47,323 bases of DNA from Geobacter sp. (GCA_003857395.1 RPRC01000090.1:1-47323); one strand, 5' to 3'. Shown: positions 1-8,688, numbered from the stretch's first letter. Notes: generated by a model not told the origin, from the sequence alone. Made by a program: numbers and translations.

Positions 1-24
1 TCTTTAAAAGGTAACGGGGAAAAA

Positions 25-86
25 GGGGGGGGGGGGGCTTGGGGGGCGTTGGGGAAACAGGGTGCCGTTCCCCCCCCCCCCCCCCC
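25..86. other. Long G and C homopolymer runs at window edge
   Basis: A run of 13 G (25-37), a second of 6 G (41-46) and a run of 17 C (70-86) lie within 65 bases. Nothing coding is supported across them. Runs this long are rare in bacterial chromosomes and are typical of low-quality contig ends, although a phase-variable tract cannot be excluded from sequence alone. The stop of the carotenoid oxygenase gene lies just inside (108), so the tracts sit downstream of that gene. Confidence 0.6.
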
Positions 87-107
87 GCAGGCGGGGAATT
101 GTTTGAA

Positions 108-1652
108 TTACCCGGCGCTCCACCAGCCGTGGTAGCTGAAGGGTGCGTGGTGGGTAAGATATATTCTGGCCAGCGGGCCGTCCGCAATCCTCTCTGCCCG
201 CAGGATGACCAGATAACTGGTCCGGCTTTCGCTGTCATAGACTTCGCTCAGTAGCCATCCCGGTTCTTCGGCATCATCCGGTGCGTATCGTTTGCCGGGA
301 ATCGGGATGAAAACCGGCTCGCTGCAGAACTGCTTCTTGCCGAAATCGTAAGAGGTTTTTTCCCCGGTCAGCATGTCGATCCTAGTGATGATCGACCAGA
401 AGAATTCTCCCTCATGTCCCTGGTTGATATAGCTGAACCGGTAGCGATGACAGCGATGGTGCTCATTGATGCGGGGCCACTCGAAATTCTCGCCTGCTAA
501 CAATTCCTCCTTGATACTTTTCCGTTCAGGATCGATCACGTAGCGCCTGATTTTGCCTGTGTACCGGTGGTTGCCTTTCTTTCCCTGCATGATTGCAGTT
601 GCAGCCGAGTCCTGGCCGATGAGATGGTCGGGATTATCGTAGCCGATGAAATCCCCGATTATTTCACCCTTGTTCTGGTAGGCGTTTATCGAGTGCCACA
701 TGAAACGGGCCTGCGTCTCCAGGTAGAGCGGCGGGGCGTTCCCCTGCCTCTCCACCAGCATCAGCAGGTTCCCTTCGTCTGGGTTCCATCTCAGGGAGTC
801 AAACATGCTCCGGAGTCCGAGGAGAAAACCCCAGACGCGGATCTCCACCGGCTGAAAATTGAAGATCAGCCAGCGGTCAGTGACGAACCAGTCGTGCATG
901 TAGACATTGCGGGGTAGGGGGAATGTGCGGTGATTGGTGAGCCTGCCGTCTCGTCCGAAGATGGTGATATGGAGCCGGGGTGACGGGCCGAACAGGATGC
1001 CGAAATGGAGCCATTCACCGCTCTTGCCATCGATTTTGGAGTGGGCGGCATAGACAGTCTGGTCGCGCGGCAGTCCGAAGCTGGTTTCCCCAATCGTGGC
1101 CAGGCTGACCGGATCAAGCTGGTAGGGGAGGCTCCCCTCGTCGAACGCGTAGAGCCGCTCTTTTACCCGGTAGACAGTGACACTCGCCTGGCTCGTGACC
1201 TCCTCGGCCCGCCAGAAGTTGGCGAGGAGCCCGCCCGGTGCCTGGGTTCCCCAGGTGGGGTAGAGGAAACTGCCGGCGGCTTCCTCCTCCACAAAGCGTT
1301 TCGTTCGTACGAAGCGGTTGCAATAACGTACCCCGCTTTCGTGGAAAGTGAAGGATTGCACCATGCCGTCCCCGTCCAGGACCGTCCGCCTGCGCAAGTC
1401 ATTCCTGTCAAACAAGCCGGGGCCGATGCGATAGAAGGTTCCTCGCAGCTGTCGCGGAATCGTACCTTCCACCCGGGTCTCGTAGTCGTGCTCTTTACGC
1501 AGAGAGGTGGCGAGGCCGAGATAGGGGCTGTCGGGTGCGCCGAAATCGGGAAAAATGTCCCGACGCAACGGTGGACTCGCGGCACACCCAGGCAAGGTCA
1601 GGGAAGCACCGAAAGCGGCGATGACGTTGAGAAAATCGCGACGTGTGATCAT
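108..1652 (-). CDS. Carotenoid oxygenase (RPE65/CCD) family lipoprotein
   Basis: A 514-residue non-haem iron dioxygenase-family protein, expected to cleave a polyene or stilbene-like double bond with O2. The four iron-ligand histidines of the seven-bladed propeller are visible: H204 (YAAHSKID), H253 (YMHDWF), H320 (FMWHSIN) and H508 (SYHGWW). The N-terminus combines a twin-arginine-like start (TRRDF) with a hydrophobic stretch and a lipobox (LPGC, Cys23), so it is probably exported and lipid-anchored. Length is normal for the family. An O2-using enzyme is unexpected in a lineage that otherwise looks anaerobic. The substrate cannot be read from sequence. No operon partner is visible: the next gene on the same strand starts about 300 bp upstream. 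Confidence 0.88.
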   Translation of the reverse strand: MITRRDFLNVIAAFGASLTLPGCAASPPLRRDIFPDFGAPDSPYLGLATSLRKEHDYETRVEGTIPRQLRGTFYRIGPGLFDRNDLRRRTVLDGDGMVQSFTFHESGVRYCNRFVRTKRFVEEEAAGSFLYPTWGTQAPGGLLANFWRAEEVTSQASVTVYRVKERLYAFDEGSLPYQLDPVSLATIGETSFGLPRDQTVYAAHSKIDGKSGEWLHFGILFGPSPRLHITIFGRDGRLTNHRTFPLPRNVYMHDWFVTDRWLIFNFQPVEIRVWGFLLGLRSMFDSLRWNPDEGNLLMLVERQGNAPPLYLETQARFMWHSINAYQNKGEIIGDFIGYDNPDHLIGQDSAATAIMQGKKGNHRYTGKIRRYVIDPERKSIKEELLAGENFEWPRINEHHRCHRYRFSYINQGHEGEFFWSIITRIDMLTGEKTSYDFGKKQFCSEPVFIPIPGKRYAPDDAEEPGWLLSEVYDSESRTSYLVILRAERIADGPLARIYLTHHAPFSYHGWWSAG

Positions 1653-1716
1653 TGTCTCTCCAGAGACCCGGGCAGGGTGGTTTCTAAGCTGTTATGGTGC
1701 GACGTTACTTAGTTTT

Positions 1717-1746
1717 ATCCGGAAACTCCAGATGAAAACTACTTAA
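1717..1746. repeat. Dispersed ATCCGGAAACTCC-type repeat, copy C
   Basis: ATCCGGAAACTCCAGAT followed by an ACTA-rich tail. It closely matches two copies at 14516-14580. The core is a near-perfect inverted repeat (ATCCGGA-AAC-TCCGGAT in the best copy). This copy overlaps the 3' end of the small lipoprotein gene. It looks like a short genome-dispersed element; its function is unknown. Confidence 0.6.
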
Positions 1747-1949
1747 CGATGCCAGCCTCCATGACCTCCATGGTGGTGGCTGAAGCCGCCGTAGTGGCCG
1801 CGTCCTCCATAGAAACCATAATGGAGGTTTATATTCGGACCCACATATCCATAAGGATATCCGTAGTAACCCGAATCATAATAGCCCGGATACACAACAC
1901 AACCGCTCAGCAGTACCATGACAGTTATCAGAAGGAGAAGTTTTTTCAT
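1743..1949 (-). CDS. Small Gly/Tyr/His-rich lipoprotein
   Basis: A 68-residue protein with a lysine start, hydrophobic core and lipobox ending at Cys17 (LLSGC), followed by a low-complexity tail of YGY, GGRGHYGG and HHHGGHGG segments. The start chosen is the ATG at 1949, which has a strong Shine-Dalgarno (gaggaggtg) on the minus strand; an upstream in-frame codon would add 15 residues and spoil the signal peptide. It is probably a surface or periplasmic lipoprotein. The His cluster could bind metal ions, but that is inference. No specific family is recognised. Confidence 0.7.
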   Translation of the reverse strand: MKKLLLLITVMVLLSGCVVYPGYYDSGYYGYPYGYVGPNINLHYGFYGGRGHYGGFSHHHGGHGGWHR

Positions 1950-2048
1950 ATGGCACCTCCTCGTGCTGCCTTTTTCTTGCTCTGATATATACAACGCTTA
2001 GAGCTTTTCGGGGTTTACTGCTGATGTCAGTTTAAATAAATTTTGGTC

Positions 2049-2092
2049 AAAACGAAAAGGGCGCGAAATTTTGTTCGCGCCCTTTTCGTTTT
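2049..2092. terminator. Bidirectional rho-independent terminator
   Basis: A perfect 19-bp inverted repeat (arms 2049-2067 and 2074-2092) around a 6-nt loop. It begins with AAAA and ends with TTTT, so it can terminate in both directions. It lies between the methyltransferase (ends 2170 on minus) and the lipoprotein promoter region. Confidence 0.9.
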
Positions 2093-2169
2093 GCCATGCA
2101 AATAGTTGAGATAACCTTTCGCCAAAAACAGAGTAAGACCACTTGGTCAAAGGGGCAGTCGCAAACCCT

Positions 2170-3168
2170 CTATGAACAGTCAAACGACCCGTAGTGAACC
2201 GTCCTGGTGCCGGTAATGATGAAATGTTTGCCGAAGCGGGTATCCTCGACCATGGCGCCCGAGTTGCCGCAGACCAGCATCGGTTTGTCGGTTATGAACA
2301 GGTGGTGGTCGTCGAGGGGAAACGCGTGGGGGAAACCGGGCATGGTGCCCTTGTAGACCGCAACCTGACCGTAGTCTTCGCAGATGTCTTCCAGGTTCAG
2401 TTTGAAGGTACGCACGATGCGATAGGTGAAGGCGGCAAGTCCTACTTTGGCGGCTGCTTCCGGCTCGCTGATGGTTAGCTGCTTTTTCAGGTAATTCCGG
2501 TAATCATTGCAGCCGAGGTCCCGCAGCAGCCTTCTGAAATCCTCGCTGTACAGGGCCCCGGCAACGCCGGCGAGGGCAAGGGGGGGAACTTCGATGAGTG
2601 CTGCCGGGAGTCTTCTATCGGCAAGAATCGTGGAAAAACAGAGCTCGCCGCCCGGTTTCAGAACTCGAAAAATCTCAGCGAAGACCGCTTTTTTGTCGGG
2701 TGAAAGGTTGATGATTTCGTTGGTTATCACCACGTCTACCGAATTGTCCTTGATGCCGAGGGATTTAAGGTCTTCCGGAAACCCTTTCAGAAACTCCACG
2801 TTCGGCTTCTTGTAACGGAATTTCTTCATCTGGCCGGCCAGATGCTTGTTGGCGATTGCAAGGAGCGAGTCCCGCATGTCCAGACCGATCACTTTGCCTT
2901 TGGACCCGACGAGACGTGAGGCGGCAAAGGCTGACTGGCCGCTGCCGCAACCGAGGTCGAGAACTACACATCCTTCGAGATCCGGTGGGAGAGGGGAGGC
3001 ACTGCCAAAGGGCGCTGACAGTATTTCCGGGTCGATTAGATCCAGAACCTCTTCCATGTCCGGATGCAGGAATTCCGACCGACACCCGCAGCCGACAATT
3101 TCACCGTCGCGCAATACTTTTTCATAGTACAACGTTGATTTCTTAAGCTTCTGCGGCTCCTTCGCCAT
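2170..3168 (-). CDS. ArsM-like SAM-dependent methyltransferase lacking the As(III)-binding cysteines
   Basis: A 332-residue class I methyltransferase with SAM motif I VLDLGCGSG (69-77), an acidic loop (VIGLDM, 93-98) and the KPGGELCFS strand, arranged as in arsenite methyltransferases (NLSPDKKAVF, LADRRLP, GALYSEDFRRLL). The cysteine that ArsM carries before NLSPDK is Glu151 here (ITNEIINL), and the cysteine before GALY is replaced (LALAGVAGALY). A GCGC cluster sits at 26-29 near the N-terminus. The substrate may therefore not be arsenite. Start: ATG at 3168 behind a G-rich Shine-Dalgarno. A candidate operator shared with arsR1 lies about 110 bp upstream. Family membership is clear; activity is uncertain. 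Confidence 0.75.
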   Translation of the reverse strand: MAKEPQKLKKSTLYYEKVLRDGEIVGCGCRSEFLHPDMEEVLDLIDPEILSAPFGSASPLPPDLEGCVVLDLGCGSGQSAFAASRLVGSKGKVIGLDMRDSLLAIANKHLAGQMKKFRYKKPNVEFLKGFPEDLKSLGIKDNSVDVVITNEIINLSPDKKAVFAEIFRVLKPGGELCFSTILADRRLPAALIEVPPLALAGVAGALYSEDFRRLLRDLGCNDYRNYLKKQLTISEPEAAAKVGLAAFTYRIVRTFKLNLEDICEDYGQVAVYKGTMPGFPHAFPLDDHHLFITDKPMLVCGNSGAMVEDTRFGKHFIITGTRTVHYGSFDCS

Positions 3169-3276
3169 GCGTGTTCCCCCCCCCTTAAAAAGATGTGGTC
3201 CGACAAATTTCCCGAACAGTAGCATTTCAAATAGTCATTTTCAAGGTACAAACGGGTTGATTGATAAATAATTGCT

Positions 3277-3296
3277 ATATGAGCATGCAGTCATGC
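3277..3296. promoter_or_regulatory. Candidate ArsR1-type operator, copy 1
   Basis: ATATGAGCATGCAGTCATGC. It shares ATGAGCAT-NN-AGTCAT with the site at 8712-8731 upstream of arsR1. The outline is a 6-8-6 inverted repeat (ATATGA...TCATAT). It lies upstream of the minus-strand ArsM-like gene, in the 425-bp gap before the TetR gene, and would place that gene in the ArsR1 regulon. Confidence 0.5.
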
Positions 3297-3538
3297 GATA
3301 TTGCGTGCAGCCACACATCTGGTGACGTTTAACAGTAGAGAGTTGTCTGCGGACAGCTGGTCCACTTGACTAGTTTACGGCCTTTTGAATTGATCAGTGT
3401 CGTTTTGCCCCATAACCTGAAACACGAAGAAGAGTGCTGTGATGAGAAATGGTCCTGGAAACGCAACCGTCGCAAAAGCATATTTTCCGAGCAAGCCCGG
3501 AACCGAGAGGAATGTTCCCTGCTTTTTGATAGTTTTGC

Positions 3539-3582
3539 TTGACATATATTTTTTTATGAATATTATGTGAATACATATTCAC
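3539..3582 (+). promoter_or_regulatory. Promoter and autoregulatory operator of the TetR efflux operon
   Basis: A -35 box TTGACA (3539-3544), 16-nt spacer and -10 TATTAT (3561-3566) are followed at once by the perfect palindrome GTGAATACATATTCAC (3567-3582, 7-2-7). A repressor bound there would cover the transcription start. This is the classic arrangement for a TetR regulator controlling itself and the downstream efflux genes. Confidence 0.8.
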
Positions 3583-3593
3583 ATGGAGGTGTT

Positions 3594-4184
3594 ATGCTTC
3601 TGAAGAAAAGCACACGCATACGTAAAGAAGAAATAGTGCAGGCGGCGCTCGAAGTAATCGGTAAAAAAGGGGTGCGGGCGCTTACCATCGCAGCTATCGC
3701 AGCGGCTGCGGGGATGAGCGAGGCTAACCTTTATCGGCATTTTGGCGGGAAAGACGAAATATTTTCTGCTCTTGCGGATTACATCGGTTCTGCGGTCATG
3801 GGCAAGGCCGCGACAATCGCTGCGGGTAGCCGTGGCCCCTTGGAAAAGCTCGAAATAATTTTCATGTCCCACATGAGTCTGATAACAGAACAACCGGGAA
3901 TTCCACGGCTCGTCTTTTCCGAGGATGTTCAGCTCGGAAACCGCAAGCTGGCCGAGACCATCGCCTTCCGTATGGGTAGCTATGTTGAGACCATAGCTGG
4001 CGTTATCGCCGCGGGAATCCAGGAGGGAGAGTTGCGGCCGGAGCTCTCTCCACGGGAGACGGCTATTACCCTTCTGGGAATGATTCCGATCACTGTGCTG
4101 CGTTGGAATTTAGCGGGAACATCCTTCGACATCAAGAAGGAGGCGGATCTGCTCTGGGGCAACTTCTTGCGGCTCATTCGCTAA
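3594..4184 (+). CDS. TetR/AcrR family transcriptional repressor
   Basis: 196 residues. The N-terminal helix-turn-helix is typical of the family (EEIVQAALEVIGKKG, then AAGMSEANLYRHFGGKDEI). The C-terminal half is a helical ligand-binding domain. I chose the ATG at 3594, 4 nt after GGAGG; a GTG at 3567 is in frame but lies inside the operator palindrome and has no ribosome-binding site. It is the first gene of a cluster with TolC, HlyD, permease and ATPase genes, so it most likely represses that exporter until the substrate or a related inducer binds. The inducer is unknown. Confidence 0.88.
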   Translation: MLLKKSTRIRKEEIVQAALEVIGKKGVRALTIAAIAAAAGMSEANLYRHFGGKDEIFSALADYIGSAVMGKAATIAAGSRGPLEKLEIIFMSHMSLITEQPGIPRLVFSEDVQLGNRKLAETIAFRMGSYVETIAGVIAAGIQEGELRPELSPRETAITLLGMIPITVLRWNLAGTSFDIKKEADLLWGNFLRLIR

Positions 4185-4247
4185 TTTTATTGCCATTAAC
4201 GTGAGTGAGTGGTCACACATAATAAATGAATCCATTGGTGGTCAGGT

Positions 4248-5507
4248 ATGAAACTTTTTTTGATTATCCCGGTACTTTTCTTTTTCATGACAACTTCTCT
4301 TTCTGCGGCAACTCCGCTGACTCTAAATGAAGCGCTGACTACGGCTTTGAAAAACCATCCTCTGACGGTTGAAGCGAGGGAGAGCCTGACAGGGGCCAAA
4401 GCAAGGACAGGCCAGGCGCTGGCAAACTATTTTCCGCAGATAACTATTGCCGCCGACTGGAGTAGAGGGCGTACTTTTCTCACCGCCAGTGAAAGTGTCA
4501 AGAGCATCGAGGTCCAGAGTGACGCCCTTTACCTCAAGCAGACCATTTATGATTTCGGACGGACCGCAGGGGCGGTGGAAGCGGCGCGTGGAAATAGTGC
4601 TGCGGCTGCGGAATCTCTCGCTGTAACGCGGCAGGATCTGGCCTTCAGGGTGCGTGCCGCCTATTATTTGGTGTTGGCTGCCGGGAAGCAGGTCGTTACC
4701 GTCAGAGAAACGGTGCTGGCACGGGAAGAGGTGTATAAACAGGCTCGCGGGTTCTATGCTGAAGGTATCAGGGCCAAAGTGGATATGGCGCGGGCCGAAG
4801 CCGACATGCACGCGGCTCGGACGTTGCTGATCCGGGCGGAAAATAATCTGGAAATTGCCAGGCTCGAACTGGCCAATGCCATGGGGGTGCCGTCACTGGG
4901 AGACCGTCTGCCGGTGGAGCCAGGGATCTCGGCGGTTGCTGTACCCGATCGGAGCCTGCTGCAGCAGGACGCACTTGCCAACCGGGCCGAGCTGAAACGG
5001 CTCAATGCCCTGAAAGAGGCGGCGGCAGGCAACCTGAAAACGGCGCGAAGCGGTTATCTCCCCATTTTGTCCGGGACAGCGAGCGTGGGATATGCGGACA
5101 AGGATTTTCCTCCCGGCGGCAATGTCTGGGCGGTGGGTTTGAATCTGACCGTGCCGATATTTTCCGGTTTTTCCACCGTAGAAAAGGAAAAGGAAGCGGT
5201 TTCGTCACTGCGGGCCGTAGAAGCCCGGGAGAACGACCAGAAGCTGCAAATCGTCAAGGATGTCGAATCCGCATGGCTTGGCGTACGGGAAGCATCCGCC
5301 CGCATCGTGTCGACCGAAAAGGAGGAGTCTGCCGCACGGGAAAACCGGGCTCTGTCCATGGGCCGGTACCAGGAAGGGGTCGGCAACATCATTGAAGTTA
5401 CCGATGCCCAGTCACAGGCGCTTGCCGCGGAGACGGCACATATTCAGGCGTTTTATGATTACCATACCGCACGTGCCCGTCTCGATCGGGCACTGGGAAA
5501 AATATAA
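4248..5507 (+). CDS. TolC-family outer membrane efflux protein
   Basis: 419 residues with a signal peptide (KLFLIIPVLFFFMTTSLSAA) and two outer-membrane-efflux repeats. The LTLNEALTTALKNHP start and the second-repeat tail (GRYQEGVGNIIEVTDAQ) are hallmarks of the family. Long heptad-like helices occupy most of the rest. It forms the outer membrane duct of the tripartite exporter encoded by the next three genes. The stop lies 10 bp before the adaptor start, with a Shine-Dalgarno (aaggagag) in the gap, so translation is probably coupled. Confidence 0.9.
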   Translation: MKLFLIIPVLFFFMTTSLSAATPLTLNEALTTALKNHPLTVEARESLTGAKARTGQALANYFPQITIAADWSRGRTFLTASESVKSIEVQSDALYLKQTIYDFGRTAGAVEAARGNSAAAAESLAVTRQDLAFRVRAAYYLVLAAGKQVVTVRETVLAREEVYKQARGFYAEGIRAKVDMARAEADMHAARTLLIRAENNLEIARLELANAMGVPSLGDRLPVEPGISAVAVPDRSLLQQDALANRAELKRLNALKEAAAGNLKTARSGYLPILSGTASVGYADKDFPPGGNVWAVGLNLTVPIFSGFSTVEKEKEAVSSLRAVEARENDQKLQIVKDVESAWLGVREASARIVSTEKEESAARENRALSMGRYQEGVGNIIEVTDAQSQALAAETAHIQAFYDYHTARARLDRALGKI

Positions 5508-5517
5508 GGAGAGAAGC

Positions 5518-6690
5518 ATGGAGCTGCTGAAACGCTTGGCATGTAAGAAAAAGTATCTGATTTGGTTGATAAGTATTGTGGCCGTCGTGGTCTTGCTCAA
5601 GGTGACTGTTCTGGCATCGCCGAAGGTCACGGTGGTGAAAGTCGAAAGACGCGATCTGGCGGCGCAGGTATACGGGAACGGCACTGTTGAGGCGAAAGTT
5701 GTTGTGGGCATCTCCAGCAGGATTACCGGCAGAATCGTCGAATTGTACGCCGACCAGGGGGACCATGTTAAGCGTGGACAACTGCTCGCCCGGCTTGAAA
5801 GCGACGATCTCGTTCAGCAACAACTAGAGTCGAAGGCCGGGGTGAACAGGGCCGCGGCCAACCTGAATGTGGAGCAGGCCGGTCTTGAAAAGGCCCGTGC
5901 CAATCTGGTCCTGGCGGAGAAGAATGCCCGGCGCTTTAAAAATCTTGCCGAGAAAAACTTCGTTTCGAGGCTGGAGGCCGAACAGTACGAAAATACCTGG
6001 CAGGTCGCCAAGGAGGAGGTAGTCCGCAGCTCTGCGGCGCTGGAAGCGGCCCGGATGGAACAGTCGGCAAACCGCGCCGGCCTTGGCTATGCGCGGAGCA
6101 AGGTGGCCGATACCCGTATCCATGCTCCGCAGGACGGGGTCATTATTACCCGGGATTTGGAAAAGGGCGCAACCGTTACCCAGGGAATGTCCATCTTTAC
6201 TTTGGCCGATCCGCGCATCGTCTGGGTCAAGGCCAACGTGGACGAATCGCAATTGAAGGGAGTTGCGATTGGCAACAAAGCTTTAATTTCCCTCCGTTCC
6301 TCACCCGAAGAGCAGATTCCCGGGCGAGTAGCCCGCCTTGGCCGCGAAAGCGACCGGATCACCGAAGAACTGGAGGTGGATGTGGCCTTTGAAGCTCCAC
6401 GTGTAAATTTTCGGCTGGGGGAACAGTCCGACGTCTACATTGTCACCGAAACCAGGAAAGAGGTTTCTTCGCTGCCCTCCGCAGCTATTGTGTCAAAAGA
6501 GAATAAGCGGGGAGTCTGGATCGTGGAGAAGTCGAAGCTGAAATTCCGGGCGGTGACGGTCGGGATCGAGGATAGTCGCAACTTCAGGGAAATTGTGAAC
6601 GGGCTTGATGGGAATGAACAAGTCGCAATTGCTCCTCCGCCGGTAATGGCAAAGTTCAGAGACGGCATGAAGGTCAGGGGTGCCCGATGA
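5518..6690 (+). CDS. HlyD/MacA-family periplasmic adaptor subunit
   Basis: 390 residues: a short cytoplasmic tail, one membrane anchor (about 13-32), a biotinyl-lipoyl-like half domain (ITGRIVELYADQGDHVKRGQ), an extended coiled coil (about 95-190), the second lipoyl half (IHAPQDGVIITRDLEKGATV) and a beta-barrel domain. It links the ABC permease to TolC. A longer frame open from 5260 is only the overlap with the tolC gene; the ATG at 5518 has a good ribosome-binding site (aggagag). The 3' end overlaps the permease start by 4 bp (ATGA), indicating translational coupling. Confidence 0.92.
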   Translation: MELLKRLACKKKYLIWLISIVAVVVLLKVTVLASPKVTVVKVERRDLAAQVYGNGTVEAKVVVGISSRITGRIVELYADQGDHVKRGQLLARLESDDLVQQQLESKAGVNRAAANLNVEQAGLEKARANLVLAEKNARRFKNLAEKNFVSRLEAEQYENTWQVAKEEVVRSSAALEAARMEQSANRAGLGYARSKVADTRIHAPQDGVIITRDLEKGATVTQGMSIFTLADPRIVWVKANVDESQLKGVAIGNKALISLRSSPEEQIPGRVARLGRESDRITEELEVDVAFEAPRVNFRLGEQSDVYIVTETRKEVSSLPSAAIVSKENKRGVWIVEKSKLKFRAVTVGIEDSRNFREIVNGLDGNEQVAIAPPPVMAKFRDGMKVRGAR

Positions 6691-7889
6691 ATCTTGCCCT
6701 ACGCGACATCCGATATCATCGGGGGCGATTTATCCTTACCTCCATCGGCCTTGGCCTGCTCCTCGGAGTAGTGATGAGCATGGGGGGCATCTACCGGGGA
6801 TTGTTCGCCGATGCTTTGGCGACCCTCAATGCAACCGGGGCGGACATCTGGGTGGTACAGCAGGACACCAACGGTCCGTTTGCCGAGTCGTCGCGTATTC
6901 CCGAGGACATCAAATACCGCATCGCGCTGGTTCCCGGCGTAGTAAAGGCCTCACCCCTTTCGTTTCAGACCATCCAGATCGAACGCCACGGGAAGCCTTT
7001 CCGCTTTTTTCTCATCGGCTACGACCAGCAGGGCTTGGGAGGTCCGCCTGAAATAATCGCCGGGCGGAATATTCGCCGCAAACACTATGAAATGGTGGTT
7101 GCACAAGGGATGATGATGGAGCTCGGTGAAAAAATCCGGCTAGGGCAGCATGAATACACCGTGGTGGGGATAACCGGCAAGATGGTTTCATCCGGCGGCG
7201 ATCCTTCCGCGTATGTGAGTCTGGCCGATGCCCAGGATATCCAGTTCAAGAAAGACAATAACCTGATCAGAAACGACCGGGAGCGGGTCGGTAAGAATCT
7301 GGCCGGGATACAGACCCTTTCTCCGGCACAGGCGAAATTCCTGCAGCAGAATATCAGTGCCTTATCTGAATCTACGCACACGGTAAATACCGTCGTCGCC
7401 AGACTGAAACCGGGAGCGAGTCTACAGGAGGTGCAGGAAAGGATCGGCCGCTGGAACCACTTTCGGGCAATTTCCGAAGAGGAACAGAAAATAATTCTTA
7501 CCAAAGGAATGATCGAGAAGGCGAGGCAGCAGTTGGGCCTATTTCGTCTCATCCTCCTTGTTATATCGGCGGTCATCATCTCTCTCATTATCTACACTTC
7601 GACCCTCGACAAGATCAGGGTCATCGCCACCCTGAAGCTGATCGGTTCCCAGAACCGGGTAATCATCGGCATGATCCTCCAACAGTCGCTCCTCATGGGG
7701 ATTATTGCCTATGGCATCGGCTATGTCCTGATCTCGTTAACCTATGATAAATTCCCCCGGCGGATCGTCCTTGAAGCCTTCGACCTGCAGGCTTTGTTTG
7801 TTATCGTTATCGCCATCTGTGCGATTTCCAGCTTCGTCGGTATACGCAAGGCCTTGAAGGTCGAACCGGCGGAAGCCTTGGGTGGATAA
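6687..7889 (+). CDS. ABC transporter permease, FtsX/MacB-like
   Basis: 400 residues. One N-terminal membrane segment (about 12-34), a large periplasmic MacB-core-like domain (about 40-270) and three C-terminal segments (about 280-390) containing the FtsX-type region and the VEPAEALGG tail common in this class. It partners with the ATPase 2 bp downstream and the adaptor just upstream. The layout resembles DevBCA/MacAB machines, which use a mechanical cycle to push substrates from the periplasm through TolC. The substrate is not evident. Confidence 0.88.
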   Translation: MNLALRDIRYHRGRFILTSIGLGLLLGVVMSMGGIYRGLFADALATLNATGADIWVVQQDTNGPFAESSRIPEDIKYRIALVPGVVKASPLSFQTIQIERHGKPFRFFLIGYDQQGLGGPPEIIAGRNIRRKHYEMVVAQGMMMELGEKIRLGQHEYTVVGITGKMVSSGGDPSAYVSLADAQDIQFKKDNNLIRNDRERVGKNLAGIQTLSPAQAKFLQQNISALSESTHTVNTVVARLKPGASLQEVQERIGRWNHFRAISEEEQKIILTKGMIEKARQQLGLFRLILLVISAVIISLIIYTSTLDKIRVIATLKLIGSQNRVIIGMILQQSLLMGIIAYGIGYVLISLTYDKFPRRIVLEAFDLQALFVIVIAICAISSFVGIRKALKVEPAEALGG

Positions 7890-7891
7890 AT

Positions 7892-8596
7892 ATGTATGCG
7901 ATAGAAGTGGAAAAACTGACGAAAATCTACGGCAAGGGTGAAACAGCGGTTACTGCCATTTCGGACGCCAGCTTTCAGGTCAGGCCGGGTGAGCTAGTTG
8001 CCATCCTCGGGCCCTCGGGTTCCGGGAAAACCACGCTGTTGACTTCCATAGGTCTCATTAATGAACCAACACACGGCAAGGTGGTCATTGATGGGACAAC
8101 CATAGCAAATGAGGGGTGGCTGCAGGGGCTTGACCTGAAAAGGATCCGCCGGGAAAAACTCGGTTTCATCTTTCAGGCACACAATCTGATACCGTTTCTG
8201 ACTGCTCTGGAGAATGTCATGATTGCACTGGAAATCACCCAGTTGCCGAAGACCGAAGCAAAGAAACGGGCGATTGAGCTGCTGACCTTGCTTAATCTTG
8301 GGCATAGACTGAACAACTATCCCTCCGCCTTGTCGGGAGGTGAAGCGCAGCGGGTGGCAATCGCGCGAGCCCTGGCGAACAGGCCAAAGGTAATCCTTGC
8401 CGACGAGCCGACCGCGGCCCTCGACACTGAGAACGGAAAAAATGTCATGGTCCTTTTGAAGAAGCTGGCGGTGGACAATCATTCAGCCATCCTGGTGGTC
8501 ACGCACGACCACCGGATGGTGGAGGGTTTTGACAGAATTTTGGAGGTACGAGACGGGGTGATCGTGCGAAAAATAGCTAACGGAGATATCTCCTGA
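7892..8596 (+). CDS. ABC transporter ATP-binding protein (MacB/LolD type)
   Basis: 234 residues with every catalytic motif: Walker [11 protein letters not shown]-loop IFQAHN, signature [15 protein letters not shown], Walker [10 protein letters not shown]-loop AALD and H-loop VVTHD. It is the energy module of the FtsX-type exporter upstream. It is the last gene of the TetR-controlled operon; a 150-bp gap with the arsR1 promoter follows. No strong terminator hairpin is seen between them. Confidence 0.95.
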   Translation: MYAIEVEKLTKIYGKGETAVTAISDASFQVRPGELVAILGPSGSGKTTLLTSIGLINEPTHGKVVIDGTTIANEGWLQGLDLKRIRREKLGFIFQAHNLIPFLTALENVMIALEITQLPKTEAKKRAIELLTLLNLGHRLNNYPSALSGGEAQRVAIARALANRPKVILADEPTAALDTENGKNVMVLLKKLAVDNHSAILVVTHDHRMVEGFDRILEVRDGVIVRKIANGDIS

Positions 8597-8688
8597 TAGT
8601 CCATGGCTGTCGAGCCGGAAAGTGGTTTTCGAGATTCTTGCTGGTTCATGAAAGGCTACCATCGCAACAAATTATCTTGGAATACGGC

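Noticed and set aside
2170..2190. Selenocysteine at the C-terminus of the ArsM-like protein
   Set aside because: The stop is TAG, not TGA, directly after GSFDCS.
5260..5517. 86-residue N-terminal extension of the adaptor protein
   Set aside because: It overlaps the tolC coding region out of frame and lacks a ribosome site; ATG 5518 has one.
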